Below are positions 1 to 8,767 of a DNA stretch of 64,000 bases, in pieces. The number at the start of each line of letters is the position of its first letter. Position 1 is the first letter of the stretch. The position numbers and the translations under genes were made by a program. The notes beneath the pieces were generated by a model. That model made no database searches. It saw only the letters and a list, made by a program, of their open reading frames with translations, and was not told where the DNA came from. Source of the DNA: GWC2-45-44 sp041661665 (lineage in GTDB: Bacteria; Planctomycetota; Phycisphaerae; Sedimentisphaerales; UBA12454); assembly GCA_041661665.1 (NCBI GenBank), contig JBAZTW010000001.1:90544-154543 (forward strand), read 5' to 3'.

Positions 1-510
1 TTTGGCAAGTGCATCGTGAATGTCGCCTGCGGTATCATCTTCAGCGATTTTCAATTCTGCGGTGGCGAGAATTTCGCCGGCATCCATTGTTTGCGCGAGC
101 GTGATTATACTTATACCTGTAATTTTGTCGCCGTTGATAATTGCCCAGTTGATTGGCGCTGCCCCGCGATATTTCGGCAGCAGTGAACCGTGTACGTTTA
201 TTGCGCCTTTGGACGGGATATTTATTATCTCCTGTGAAATTTTCTGGCCGAACGCGATAACGACGAGCAAATCGGGAGCGAGTTTTTTCAGCAGTTCGCC
301 TCCGGTTGCAGTGTTTAAGTCTTCAATCGCTGAAAAGTGGATATTGTTTTCTATCGCCCATTGTTCGATGCCGTTCGGGCGAAGCTTTTGGCCTCTGCCC
401 GCCTGTTTGGCGGGATGCGTGATTATATGCGCAAGAGTATGGCTGGACGCTTTGAGAGCGTTTAGTGAATCGATACCAAATTTGCCGCAGCCGCAGTAGA
501 CAATTTTCAT
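1..510 (-). CDS. fmt: Methionyl-tRNA formyltransferase, C-terminus cut by window edge
   Basis: The enzyme formylates the methionine on initiator tRNA in the cytoplasm. The first 170 codons are visible, from the ATG at 510. The protein opens with MKIVYCGCGKFG, and further on carries LPKYRGAAPINWAI and MDAGEIL, which match the formyl-transferase core around the catalytic Asn-His-Asp region. The missing part is the end of the catalytic domain and the C-terminal tRNA-binding domain. It is the last visible gene of lptB-def-fmt. Pairing with deformylase is the usual arrangement. The 67-bp gap to def holds a short tandem repeat, ACACGGATTA twice, and no gene. Confidence 0.93.
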   Translation of the reverse strand, partial: MKIVYCGCGKFGIDSLNALKASSHTLAHIITHPAKQAGRGQKLRPNGIEQWAIENNIHFSAIEDLNTATGGELLKKLAPDLLVVIAFGQKISQEIINIPSKGAINVHGSLLPKYRGAAPINWAIINGDKITGISIITLAQTMDAGEILATAELKIAEDDTAGDIHDALAK

Positions 511-577
511 ATTTTTAGACACGGATTAACACGGATTAACACTGTAAAAGACTATTCATTCGTGGCTGATTATATTA

Positions 578-1102
578 TCAGGCGTTTTGTTCTTCGTAAT
601 TTTCACGGAGTTTTTTTAGTTTTTTTCTTGCGGAGATTTTGGCGACGGTAGAAAACTTATCGGCAATAAGTGTGCCGTCCAAATGGTCGCATTCGTGCTG
701 AAAAATTCGAGCGAGCATTCCTTCGGCTTCTTCTGAAAATTCTTTGCCGTCCAAATCCTGAGCCTTTATTGAGCAGTTTGAATATCTGCGTATATTGCCG
801 TAAATATTAGGCAGCGACAGGCAGCCTTCTTCATTTGTCAGAATTTTGCCGGAGGGATTTATTGCAGGATTTACATAAGTTTTCGCGTTTTTCTTTGTGC
901 CGTCGGGCGATGCTACAAAAATTCTAAGTCCCACGCCTGCCTGCGGGCCTGCAAGGCCGACGCCTTTGTTCTCGACCATTATATCTTTCATTTTCTCAGC
1001 CAGAGCTTTCAGCGAATCATTAAAACTCTCAACAGATTTAGCCTTTTCCGCCAGCACAGGTGTCGGATAACGCGTAATACAGCATTTTGCAACGTCAGCC
1101 AT
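578..1102 (-). CDS. def: Peptide deformylase
   Basis: This metalloenzyme removes the formyl group from new proteins. All three family motifs are present: GVGLAGPQ (motif I, where the family usually has AA instead of AG), EGCLSLP with the metal-binding Cys, and QHECDHLDG with the HExxH ligands and catalytic Glu. An upstream ATG at 1114 overlaps the lptB stop by one base (TAATG). The ATG at 1102 has a better ribosome site, GGAG six bases before it, and gives 174 residues, so it is preferred. It lies between lptB and fmt and is probably translated by coupling. Confidence 0.95.
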   Translation of the reverse strand: MADVAKCCITRYPTPVLAEKAKSVESFNDSLKALAEKMKDIMVENKGVGLAGPQAGVGLRIFVASPDGTKKNAKTYVNPAINPSGKILTNEEGCLSLPNIYGNIRRYSNCSIKAQDLDGKEFSEEAEGMLARIFQHECDHLDGTLIADKFSTVAKISARKKLKKLRENYEEQNA

Positions 1103-1113
1103 TGAAAGCTCCA

Positions 1114-1884
1114 TTATTTTTTATCTTTCGCCTCGGAGGATGGGTCGTCGAATTCATCGCCTTCAAAAGTGTGGCCAAGATAGCTCTTTTTAACCAGCTC
1201 GTCTTTGATAATATCAGATGGATGACCCTCGGCGATGACTTTGCCGTGGTCGATGATATAGGCCTTGTCGGCGACTTCGAGTGTTCTTTCGACGTTGTGG
1301 TCGGTAATCAAAATGCTTACGCCCGATGCGACGAGCCTTTTTATTTCAGCCTGCAATTCCTCAACCGCAATCGGGTCAACGCCGCTGAATGGCTCATCTA
1401 AAAGAATGAGAGATGGATTCGTAACCATAGCGCGGGCGATTTCGAGTTTGCGTCGTTCTCCGCCGGACAGGAATCTTGCCTGACTGTTTGATACCTCATC
1501 GAGTGCGAAGCGGTGGATAAGTTCCTCCGCTCGTTTTTTTCTTTCGGGTGCGGTGATGGACATTGTCTCAAGGATTGCAAGCAGGTTGTCGCGGACACTG
1601 AGCCTTTGGAATACGCTTGGCTCCTGCGACAGGTAGCCCATACCCAGCCTTGCCCGCTTATACATAGGCAATTTTGTGATGTTTGTGCCTTCAAAAACGA
1701 CAGTGCCGTCGTTGGGGATAATCATACCCATAACCATTCTGAAGGTTGTGGTCTTGCCTGCTCCGTTTCTGCCGAGCAGACCGACGATGCTCCGCTGCCC
1801 AACGGTAATCGAAACCTGGTTGACAACGGTTCTGCCGGAATACTTTTTTATAAGCCCGTGCGTCTCGAGAAGAGTCATTTCCAA
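1114..1884 (-). CDS. lptB: LPS export ABC transporter ATPase LptB
   Basis: This is the cytoplasmic ATPase that powers extraction of lipopolysaccharide from the inner membrane through LptFG. Visible motifs in order are Walker A GRNGAGKTT, a Q-loop in GYLSQEPSVF, the signature LSGGERRKLEIARA, Walker B LILLDEPFSGVDP and the H-switch TDHNV. The length of 256 residues is slightly above the usual 241 because of an acidic tail. The start appears to be TTG at 1884, with GGAG eight bases upstream; an ATG at 1878 is the alternative. It is the first gene of a minus-strand unit with def and fmt. No lptA, lptC or lptFG is visible nearby. Confidence 0.92.
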   Translation of the reverse strand: MEMTLLETHGLIKKYSGRTVVNQVSITVGQRSIVGLLGRNGAGKTTTFRMVMGMIIPNDGTVVFEGTNITKLPMYKRARLGMGYLSQEPSVFQRLSVRDNLLAILETMSITAPERKKRAEELIHRFALDEVSNSQARFLSGGERRKLEIARAMVTNPSLILLDEPFSGVDPIAVEELQAEIKRLVASGVSILITDHNVERTLEVADKAYIIDHGKVIAEGHPSDIIKDELVKKSYLGHTFEGDEFDDPSSEAKDKK

Positions 1885-1913
1885 AATAATGTCTCCGAAA
1901 AATATAAAAAGGT

Positions 1914-1941
1914 ATTATAACACCGATTTTCCACAGGCCAA
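1914..1941 (-). promoter_or_regulatory. Probable sigma-70 promoter of lptB-def-fmt
   Basis: On the minus strand a TTGGCC box (1936-1941) is followed after 16 bases by a perfect TATAAT (1914-1919). Transcription would start about 25 bases before lptB. The -35 box is only a partial match. Confidence 0.45.
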
Positions 1942-2196
1942 AGGGTTTTTTTAAAGGGTTTTAGAGGGTAGGGATATGGAACAGAGCCGCGAATATCAAT
2001 GGTCGGTATTGGCTTGCGACTTTATTTGGCTGGTTTGTTTTTCCGCCGCCGGCAAAAAGTACAAGATTCATCTTGATTTCTGAGCCGGATAGAGTGTATT
2101 CTATTGAAGAAATGGTGAAACGGCTACAAAATATAACCGGTTGGAAATGATATAATAAATCAAAGGGGATTTTCTTATACTTAAGGATTTAAGATA
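1920..2196. other. Intergenic region between lptB and rex
   Basis: This divergent gap holds the lptB promoter and presumably the rex promoter; a TATAAT near 2150 has no good -35 box. A 35-codon reading frame on the plus strand (1976-2083), with a purine-rich GAGGG stretch upstream, could be a small gene. Nothing in its sequence supports a function. No Rex-type operator palindrome was found. Confidence 0.3.
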
Positions 2197-2814
2197 ATGA
2201 CGCCTCAAAAAACGATTGAAAGAATCAGCTTGTACAGGCGGGTAGTCAGCGATTTGCTCAGTAAGGGCAAAACTCGCGCCTATTCGCACGAAATCGCTAA
2301 ATTGGCAGGCGTTAAAAGCTCGCAGGTAAGGCACGGCTTTATGTTCATCGGAACCAACGGCAAGGCCAATTCCGGCTACGACCTGCATGAGCTGCAGCAG
2401 CGAATAGAGGGGTTTTTAACAACAGGCAAACCAGATTCTTATTGCATTGTAGGTGTCGGCAATTTAGGACGCGCTATTTTGGCGTTTTTCCACGCAAGGC
2501 ACAAAAATCTTATAATAAAAGCGGCGTTTGATAAAGACCCTGCGTTGAAAGGCAAGGTTTTTCACGGATGCAGGTGCTATTCTATAGATGATGCTAATGA
2601 AATAATCAGAAAAGAAGGAATTAGTCTTGGCATAATCACCGTTCCTGCCGAGCAAGGTCAAGCGGTTGCCCAAATTCTTCTTGAGGCGGGCATCAGAGGT
2701 ATAGTTAATTTTGCACCAGTACCGTTAAAACTCGGGTCGGGAATAGTTGTCGAAAATGTTGATTTAACAATGTACCTTGAAAAGGTTGCATTTTTTACAA
2801 GAAGCGTGAGCTAA
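2197..2814 (+). CDS. rex: Redox-sensing transcriptional repressor Rex
   Basis: Rex senses the NADH/NAD+ ratio and represses fermentation and respiration genes when NADH is low. The protein has 205 residues, the usual size. Residues 1-80 form the winged-helix DNA-binding domain, with SSQVRHGF where the family usually has SSQVRKDF. A Rossmann fold follows, with the dinucleotide loop GVGNLGRA near residue 87 and the C-terminal VENVDL helix that swaps between subunits. AAGGA lies nine bases before the ATG. It stands alone, and the next gene is about 200 bp away. Confidence 0.93.
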   Translation: MTPQKTIERISLYRRVVSDLLSKGKTRAYSHEIAKLAGVKSSQVRHGFMFIGTNGKANSGYDLHELQQRIEGFLTTGKPDSYCIVGVGNLGRAILAFFHARHKNLIIKAAFDKDPALKGKVFHGCRCYSIDDANEIIRKEGISLGIITVPAEQGQAVAQILLEAGIRGIVNFAPVPLKLGSGIVVENVDLTMYLEKVAFFTRSVS

Positions 2815-3030
2815 AGGGCAGGCAAAAAACGCTAAGATATCTCTCGAATTGCAATAACAATAATTTGTGGTGTTTTTGCGGATTTTGCCGCAAAATCTGC
2901 CAAATTCCAGAATATCAGCCCTAAAATTGATACATAGATTCTGTTATTGGTTGTTAAAAAAAACTTCCATTACGCCCGAATTTCGGGTAGGATAGCGATG
3001 TTGTTATTTTAAATGAAAGAGGTAATACGA

Positions 3031-3663
3031 ATGAAATACAAGCTATTTTTGGCGGTTATTCTTTTCGGTTCGGCTTGGGCGTTTGCCGCTCCAGAGCCTG
3101 CAATCATACCGGCCGCGAGCCAGTGGACGCTGAATGTGGTCTTTACCCAGCCGCAGCAGATTACCGTAAAAATCCCCGGCGTAAGAAAGCCCCAGCGGTT
3201 TTGGTACATTATCATCACCGCGACAAACAACTATGAAACCGATGTGCCTTTCTATCCGGCCTGCGAACTGCTTACTGATACGTTCCAGACAATCCCTGCA
3301 TACAGGGACACTCGAAACATCGTTTTCGACAAAATCAAAACCCGGCATAAAAAGAAATATCCGTTCCTCGAATCGCTTGAGCTTGCCGACAACAGAATAC
3401 TTCAGGGTGAGGATAACACAAAGGATATGGCAGTCATCTGGCCTGATTTCGACCCCAAAGCAAAAAATATCTCGCTGTTCCTGGCTGGTCTGAGCAATGA
3501 GACAATCGTTGTGAACCATCCGACCGCAAAAGACCCGAATGGAGTTGCTGAAAAAATCTTCCTGCGTAAAACTCTCGAACTGCAATACTCAATCGGCGGC
3601 GATGAAAAGCTCCGAAGCAGCGGAACTCTTGTTTTCAAGGGCAAACTCTGGGTTATGAGATAG
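3031..3663 (+). CDS. Secreted protein of unknown function
   Basis: I do not recognise a family. The first 20 residues are a typical Sec signal peptide (MKYKLFLAVILFGSAWAFAA), followed by about 190 residues of soluble, beta-rich looking sequence without Cys pairs, repeats or membrane segments. An upstream ATG at 3013 in the same frame has no ribosome site. The ATG at 3031 has AGAGG eight bases before it and exposes the signal peptide at the N-terminus, so it was chosen. It is a single-gene unit between rex and the candidate RNA at 3850. It is probably a periplasmic or envelope protein with lineage-restricted distribution. Confidence 0.7.
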   Translation: MKYKLFLAVILFGSAWAFAAPEPAIIPAASQWTLNVVFTQPQQITVKIPGVRKPQRFWYIIITATNNYETDVPFYPACELLTDTFQTIPAYRDTRNIVFDKIKTRHKKKYPFLESLELADNRILQGEDNTKDMAVIWPDFDPKAKNISLFLAGLSNETIVVNHPTAKDPNGVAEKIFLRKTLELQYSIGGDEKLRSSGTLVFKGKLWVMR

Positions 3664-3814
3664 AAACAGGTCTATAAGAGTAATTTTTGTGATTTTTAAC
3701 AAAAGTTGCGTTTTTTTTGCGTTTTTGGTCGAAATTTGCGCATTTTTTAATGAAAACGTTTGACATTATTGTTCTTATCTGTTTTTATAGGTCTTGTAGG
3801 TACAGGTATTTCCG

Positions 3815-3843
3815 TTGACTTTGCTGCGAAAAAATGCTACAAT
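3815..3843 (+). promoter_or_regulatory. Strong promoter without a downstream protein gene
   Basis: TTGACT (3815-3820), a 17-base spacer ending in TG-C, and TACAAT (3838-3843) form an extended -10 sigma-70 promoter close to consensus. The predicted start is near 3850. The only reading frame downstream on this strand runs antisense into comEC and looks like a shadow. Confidence 0.6.
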
Positions 3844-3849
3844 CCCTCT

Positions 3850-3948
3850 TTAGAAATTGACTGCTGAAAGCAGTTTTATTATGAACCTCGGCGAGGCAGT
3901 GTCAAAAACGTGGTTCCCCCCCAGCCACTTTGACCGTCTCGCCATTTT
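3850..3948 (+). ncRNA. Candidate structured small RNA
   Basis: This gene-free stretch lies just after a near-consensus promoter and can fold strongly. The first element is a 6-bp hairpin, ACTGCT/AGCAGT with a GAA loop (3860-3874). The second is a long three-segment hairpin: GGCGAG with CTCGCC (3890-3895/3938-3943), GTCAAA with TTTGAC (3901-3906/3929-3934), and GTGG with CCAC (3910-3913/3925-3928). Its loop contains seven consecutive C residues. A short T run and a TATGCGCATA palindrome follow, close to the comEC stop that is approached from the other side. I could not match it to SRP RNA, 6S RNA, tmRNA or RNase P. Confidence 0.4.
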
Positions 3949-3964
3949 TATGCGCATAAGTCCT

Positions 3965-6469
3965 TTATTTACGTTGTCGGCTTTTAAAAGTTTTGATTTT
4001 TATTTTGCCTTTTGGCGTTATTTCCACGACAATTGTCCCATCTTTGCAGGTATAAAAACTGTTTTCGGAGTTTTTTATCTGCTCGCTTGTGCCCGCGAAA
4101 CGAAATTCCGCACAACTGGTAATCAAAAACTCCGGCCTGAAAAATGTTATAAAATCATCATCGGCAGTTCTTGCCGAGCCGTGATGCGGGGCAATCATTA
4201 TATCAATATCCAAATCAGGATATAAATTCATCAGTTGTTTCTGTATAGCGGAAGGTATATCGGAGCAGAACAGGATTTTTCTGCCTGCGTATTGGGCCAA
4301 AAGAACCAACGAAGCTTCATTATCAGAAAATAACTGGGTATTCGATAACTCATTGGGCCAAAGCAAAGTGATTTCAGCTTTACCGATTGAGGTTTTTGCA
4401 GGGGCGGGAGTTAGAGAAAGTTTTTTGTTTTGAAGGAATTTTTCCAAGTCCATTGCTGCGTTTGAGTCGTTTATGTTTTGTATAAATTGAGCAGGGGCAT
4501 AGATGTTTCGGCATTTGTGATTTTCAATTATTTCATGCAGGCCATTGTAGTGGTCTATATCATCGTGGCTTATGAACACGGAATCTATTTTGCCGATAGC
4601 GGCATAATTCAAAAATGGATTTACGATATTGCCGCCAATGTTGTTTCTGCTTATTGAGCCGGCATCTATAATCGTTGTCGTTCCATTAGTGTTGAGGATT
4701 GCGGTCTGCCCGTGGCCGACAGAGAGAACGGTTAGCTGAAGTGAGTTGAAATTTTTGTATTTGTTTGCGCAAAAAACAGCGATGAATAAAAACGCTATTC
4801 CGATGGGATAAATGAGATTGGCGGATGTTTTTCTGAATGAAAATAATTTCCACAGTAAAATCAGCAGGCAGATTAACAGGATTATGATGATGTGCGGTTT
4901 GCCGGTAATTATATAAGTAAATGGGACATCAGCAAAAAATATGACGAGTTTTGAAAGTACCCATGCTGAAAAATCTATTATGACAGCAATGCCTGCGGCA
5001 AAGGTCGGCAGCAGAGGATTTAACAGTATTTTTAATGTGCCGAGTACAATGATGACCGTTGCTGGTATAATGGCGGGGACCGTCCAGACCGCAGTAAGAA
5101 GCTGCATCTGGCAAAAATGCCAAGCGATTATCGGCGATATCGCAAGCCAGGCGGTACAGCCGGTTGAAAATGCGGCAAGAACAATTTTTAAAAATTTGTA
5201 GATAAAAGGATTTTTCAGATTTTCAAAAGGCAACATAAGAAATTTTAAAAATAATGGACCAAATAAAATTATGCCGAGCGTTGCCGCAAAAGATAGTTGG
5301 AAACCCGCATCTAAAAAATCTGTCGGCTTTATCAGCAATAGAACTATCGCGGATATTGCTAAAGTGTTTATCAGGTTCGCGCGAACACTGAAAAAATAGC
5401 TCAAACAAAAAATTACCGCCATAACGCCGGCACGCAAAGCAGAAGGTAGTGGAGGGATAGTTAAAAGAAATATCACGACCCCTGTAATGCAAACTAAGGC
5501 ACGGCCTCTGTGCAAAAAGCCCAATTGAACGCCAAGCCACCACGCAAGGCCTGCTAATATCCCGACGTTTAAGCCGGACAAAGCGATTAAATGAACCAAA
5601 CCTGTTTTAATGAAGGCATTATAAATGTTGCTGTCAATTTTTGTTCTGCTGCCGAGCAGCATTGCCTCGGTTAGTGAGATATAATCATCATCTTCGGCGC
5701 TGCTTCGCAGAGCGGCAGAGGCAAGTTGATGCAGTTTTGCTTTGATGCTGAATGGTGTGATTTTTTGAGAATCGATAATCGTAATCGTGTTTGCGGATTT
5801 GACGGAGGCGGCAAGATAAACATTATTTCGTCTCAGATATTCAGCAGTGTCGAATTGGCCGGGATTATCAACGGATTGGAATTTTTGCAGTTTGCAGAAA
5901 GCTTCAAATCTGTCGCCAATTTTTACGCAGTTTGAATCTTCAGAGATATAAAATTTTATTGTACCTGCGGAATTTGCCCAGCCGGCAACCGTTTTGGCTG
6001 AATAAACCTTTGCGTAAAATGAGGTATAGGGCAGGTTTTGCGCGTATTTTGAAAACAGCCAGCGGTCATCAGCTTTTACGACAACAGGCTGTGAAATTAC
6101 TTTGGCTTTTATGCGAGCGAAAGTAAAGGCGTCTATGGTAATTGTGCGAATGTCATTTTTGGCGGGGCGGTCAAAATATAAAAGTCTGAATCCGCCAAGA
6201 CAGACAAAGCATAATACCACAGAAATTGAAAGCATTACTCCCTGCGCTGTCGCTTGGGCTCTGAAAAGGGAATATGATATTATGCAGAAAATAAAAACAA
6301 CAACCCAGACAATCGGCGGGAAGTTAAAATAGAATTGCAGGATAATGCCGAGTATAATGGCGACAGCGGGCAAAACGGCAGGACAGGAGAAGAGGGATTT
6401 TTTTAGCCTGACCGGCCAGGGCACAAGCTGACGATTAAACTCCTCGATTTTTTGCCGAATCTCATCCAT
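3965..6469 (-). CDS. comEC: ComEC/Rec2 DNA-uptake channel protein
   Basis: This inner-membrane protein moves single-stranded DNA into the cytoplasm during natural transformation. It has 834 residues. An N-terminal region with two or three membrane segments and a soluble OB-like part (DUF4131) comes first. A multi-spanning competence domain with LIALSGLNVGIL near residue 293 follows. The C-terminal metallo-beta-lactamase-like domain carries SHDDIDHYNG and APHHGSART, so the metal ligands look intact. Residues 69-78 are encoded by a 26-bp dispersed repeat also present at 8831. The gene stands alone, and its 3' end converges on the candidate RNA. Confidence 0.92.
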   Translation of the reverse strand: MDEIRQKIEEFNRQLVPWPVRLKKSLFSCPAVLPAVAIILGIILQFYFNFPPIVWVVVFIFCIISYSLFRAQATAQGVMLSISVVLCFVCLGGFRLLYFDRPAKNDIRTITIDAFTFARIKAKVISQPVVVKADDRWLFSKYAQNLPYTSFYAKVYSAKTVAGWANSAGTIKFYISEDSNCVKIGDRFEAFCKLQKFQSVDNPGQFDTAEYLRRNNVYLAASVKSANTITIIDSQKITPFSIKAKLHQLASAALRSSAEDDDYISLTEAMLLGSRTKIDSNIYNAFIKTGLVHLIALSGLNVGILAGLAWWLGVQLGFLHRGRALVCITGVVIFLLTIPPLPSALRAGVMAVIFCLSYFFSVRANLINTLAISAIVLLLIKPTDFLDAGFQLSFAATLGIILFGPLFLKFLMLPFENLKNPFIYKFLKIVLAAFSTGCTAWLAISPIIAWHFCQMQLLTAVWTVPAIIPATVIIVLGTLKILLNPLLPTFAAGIAVIIDFSAWVLSKLVIFFADVPFTYIITGKPHIIIILLICLLILLWKLFSFRKTSANLIYPIGIAFLFIAVFCANKYKNFNSLQLTVLSVGHGQTAILNTNGTTTIIDAGSISRNNIGGNIVNPFLNYAAIGKIDSVFISHDDIDHYNGLHEIIENHKCRNIYAPAQFIQNINDSNAAMDLEKFLQNKKLSLTPAPAKTSIGKAEITLLWPNELSNTQLFSDNEASLVLLAQYAGRKILFCSDIPSAIQKQLMNLYPDLDIDIMIAPHHGSARTADDDFITFFRPEFLITSCAEFRFAGTSEQIKNSENSFYTCKDGTIVVEITPKGKIKIKTFKSRQRK
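6238..6263. repeat. 26-bp dispersed repeat inside comEC
   Basis: These 26 bases are identical to 8831-8856 in the serS-KS1 gap. Here they are read in frame as about nine residues (FRAQATAQG) in the loop after the second membrane segment of ComEC. Confidence 0.75.
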
Positions 6470-6887
6470 GCATCAGTTATAAGAAATTCAGTTATCTGTT
6501 ATCAGTAAAAGAATTATGACTATGTTAAGTCATAATAGCGGTATTTATGGCGGGGTGCAACAGGATTTTGGGGGTGATGATAACAGAAAAGAGATTGCCA
6601 CGTCGATTGCTTCGTAATCTCCTCGCAATGACACGAATCGGAAGTTAAAAGTTGACCGTTTCAGGCATATTTGGTATTTTGTTCGAAAAGCAGGTTCAGC
6701 GGTGTAGCTGGGCTGTTATATCAAGTAATATACTATTTGTAACATTTTAGCCGAATGTAAGAAGAATAGACCGCGTGGGCTAAAGCCCACCCTACGAAAC
6801 TGGATTCCCGCTTTCGCGGGAATGACAAGTCGTATTTGGCACTTGGCTAAAGTATTACTACTATTTTATATATGGAGATATGTCAGG
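6470..6887. other. Intergenic region full of dispersed repeats
   Basis: About 400 bp between comEC and greA hold several repeat fragments: a GATAACTG-like run near 6500, a piece ending CCTCGCAATGACACG near 6640, and the palindromic unit at 6772-6828. I see no protein gene. The greA promoter must lie in the last part but no convincing box pair was found. Confidence 0.5.
6772..6828. repeat. Composite palindromic repeat, copy 1
   Basis: Two units stand in tandem. The first (6772-6795) forms a hairpin of GTGGGCT with AGCCCAC. The second (6802-6828) forms a hairpin of CCCGC with GCGGG. The same order occurs at 8768-8824, and the first unit alone recurs at 10197-10220. Confidence 0.8.
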
Positions 6888-7370
6888 ATGTTTGACCTTG
6901 TGCCAATCTCATTAACTGGTTTCAATAAACTCAAAGAGGAACTGAGCCAGCTCGAAAAAGAAGCGGTTGAAGTGAGGAAAAGAGTTAGCGAAGCTCGTGA
7001 ACAGGGCGATTTAAGGGAAAACGGCGAGTATATTTACGGTCGCCAGCAGCTCGGATTTATCGAAGGGCGCCTCGGCGAATTGAGAGCGCAAATAAACCGG
7101 TCAGACAAAGTGGATTGCACGAAAGTCGAATGTGATAAGGCCGTGTTCGGCACAATAGTAACTTTGCGGAATCTTACTACTCAGGAGAAGGTAACCTATC
7201 AATTGCTGGGCCCTCACGATGCTGATATCGACACGGGGAGCATTTCAATTCACTCACCGGTAGGAGATGCTATTCATGGGCTCGCGCTGGGAGAAAAGGC
7301 ATTGGTAAAGAACCCTCGCGGCGAGTTTCATTTTGAAGTAATTGACATTGCCAGGTCGCAAGTTGAGTAG
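6888..7370 (+). CDS. greA: Transcript cleavage factor GreA/GreB family
   Basis: The protein enters the RNA polymerase secondary channel and rescues backtracked complexes by stimulating transcript cleavage. The N-terminal coiled coil carries GDLRENGEY, with the acidic tip residues that hold the catalytic magnesium. The C-terminal half is the FKBP-like domain. From the ATG at 6888 the length is 160 residues, close to the usual 158. A longer in-frame start at 6822 would begin inside a dispersed repeat and is not believed. GGAG lies 11 bases upstream of 6888. Confidence 0.9.
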   Translation: MFDLVPISLTGFNKLKEELSQLEKEAVEVRKRVSEAREQGDLRENGEYIYGRQQLGFIEGRLGELRAQINRSDKVDCTKVECDKAVFGTIVTLRNLTTQEKVTYQLLGPHDADIDTGSISIHSPVGDAIHGLALGEKALVKNPRGEFHFEVIDIARSQVE

Positions 7371-7382
7371 AACGGGTTAAAA

Positions 7383-8654
7383 TTATTTTGTAATTTTTGT
7401 CATGCCGTTCATATATGGCTGCAAAACTTTCGGCACATTCACCGAGCCATCGGCGTTCTGATTCAATTCTAAAATGGGAATTAAAATTCGCGGAGAAGCG
7501 ATAACGGTGTTATTCAAAGTGTGGCAGAAAAGATTTTTCTTTGTTTCGCTGTCCTTGTATCGCAGGTTTAATCTTCTTGCCTGGAAGTCGAAGAATTTGC
7601 TTGCGCTGTGCGTTTCGCCGTAGCTTTTGCGGCTTGGCATCCATGCTTCGATGTCGTATTTTTTGGCCTGGCCTCTGCCGAGGTCGCCAGCGCAGACCAT
7701 AACAACGCGATAGGGGATTCCCATTGCCTGCATAACGCCTTCAGAGTTTTGGCGGATTTCCTCGTGGAATTTCGCGCTTTGTTCTGCGCTGTTTTCGCAG
7801 ACGATGACCTGCTCGACTTTGTCGAACTGGTGGATTCTGTATAGGCCGTAGGTGTCTTTGCCTGCTGCGCCCGCTTCTCTGCGGTAACAGGTGCTGAGGC
7901 CTACGAATTTTTTAGGGAGCTCTTCATGTTTGAGAATTTCGCCCATATAATAAGCTGTAATCGGCACTTCGGCTGTGCCGGCAAGATTCAGTTCATCGCG
8001 TTCCATTCGATAGGTTTGCTCTTCGGAGCCGGGGTAGTAGCCTGTGCCTGCCATCGCTTCGTTTTTCATCATCATCGGCACGCTGAACGGGACGTAGCCT
8101 CGCTGTGTCATAAAGTCAACGGCGAAACGCAGGATAGCCCAGTGGAGGGTTGCGCCTGCGCCTTTGAGGAAATAATTTCTTGTGCCCGCAAGACGGACGG
8201 CTCGTTCGACATCAATAATATCGAGGTCAAGGCCGAGCTGGATGTGGTCTTTGGGTTCAAAGTCGAATTTTCTGATTTCGCCCCATTTGGCTATTTCGAC
8301 GTTTTCCGTATCGTCTTTGCCGAGCGGGACATCGGCATCGGGCGGCTGGGGGACGTTGAGCATAATAGAATCAAACTCAGGTTCGAGATTTTTAATCTGC
8401 TCAGCAATAGCAGCTTCTTCGCTTTTGAGAGCGGATAGTTTTTCGAGAGTTTTTTGTTTTTCATCGCCTGTGAGCCTGGGCATAGATTTGCCGACAGTGT
8501 TTTTTTCGGTTGTGATGTCCTGAAGGCGTGCCTTTGCTTTTCGCAGGTCGGCATCGAGATTGAGCAGTCTGTCGATGTCGGCTTTGAAATTTTTTGCTTT
8601 GCAGGCGGTTTTGAACAGTTCGGGATTTTCGCGAATTGCTTTTATATCTATCAT
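7383..8654 (-). CDS. serS: Seryl-tRNA synthetase
   Basis: This class II synthetase charges tRNA-Ser. It has 423 residues, the usual size. Residues 1-105 form the long antiparallel coiled-coil arm that grips the tRNA extra arm. The catalytic domain shows TAEVP, motif 2 in STCYRREAGAAGKDTYGLYR and motif 3 in NNTVIASPRILIPILE. It converges on greA with a 12-bp gap, and its upstream gap is occupied by repeats. Confidence 0.96.
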   Translation of the reverse strand: MIDIKAIRENPELFKTACKAKNFKADIDRLLNLDADLRKAKARLQDITTEKNTVGKSMPRLTGDEKQKTLEKLSALKSEEAAIAEQIKNLEPEFDSIMLNVPQPPDADVPLGKDDTENVEIAKWGEIRKFDFEPKDHIQLGLDLDIIDVERAVRLAGTRNYFLKGAGATLHWAILRFAVDFMTQRGYVPFSVPMMMKNEAMAGTGYYPGSEEQTYRMERDELNLAGTAEVPITAYYMGEILKHEELPKKFVGLSTCYRREAGAAGKDTYGLYRIHQFDKVEQVIVCENSAEQSAKFHEEIRQNSEGVMQAMGIPYRVVMVCAGDLGRGQAKKYDIEAWMPSRKSYGETHSASKFFDFQARRLNLRYKDSETKKNLFCHTLNNTVIASPRILIPILELNQNADGSVNVPKVLQPYMNGMTKITK

Positions 8655-8687
8655 AAATGTTACCTGTTAAAAGTAAAAATAAACATT

Positions 8688-8760
8688 TTAGCCACAGAGA
8701 ACACAGAGTTCACAGAGATACATTTTTTTTTAGCCACAGAGGCCACAGAGAGCACAGAGA
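8688..8760. repeat. CCACAGAG-type low-complexity repeat
   Basis: Imperfect tandem pieces of CACAGAG, such as GCCACAGAGAACACAGAG and GCCACAGAGGCCACAGAG, lie upstream of serS. A related fragment is near 22078. They look like mobile low-complexity repeats, not a gene. Confidence 0.7.
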
Positions 8761-8767
8761 AAAAACA

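Noticed and set aside
1087..1401. Plus-strand frames over lptB
   Set aside because: They are antisense shadows of an ABC ATPase with all motifs intact.
3689..3706. TTGTGATTTTTAACAA as a Rex operator after the secreted-protein gene
   Set aside because: The half-sites are spaced two bases too close, one pair is mismatched, and it lies downstream of a gene instead of at a promoter.
3857..4225. Plus-strand 122-residue frame starting inside the candidate RNA
   Set aside because: It runs antisense into the 3' end of comEC, has no ribosome site and no recognisable sequence.
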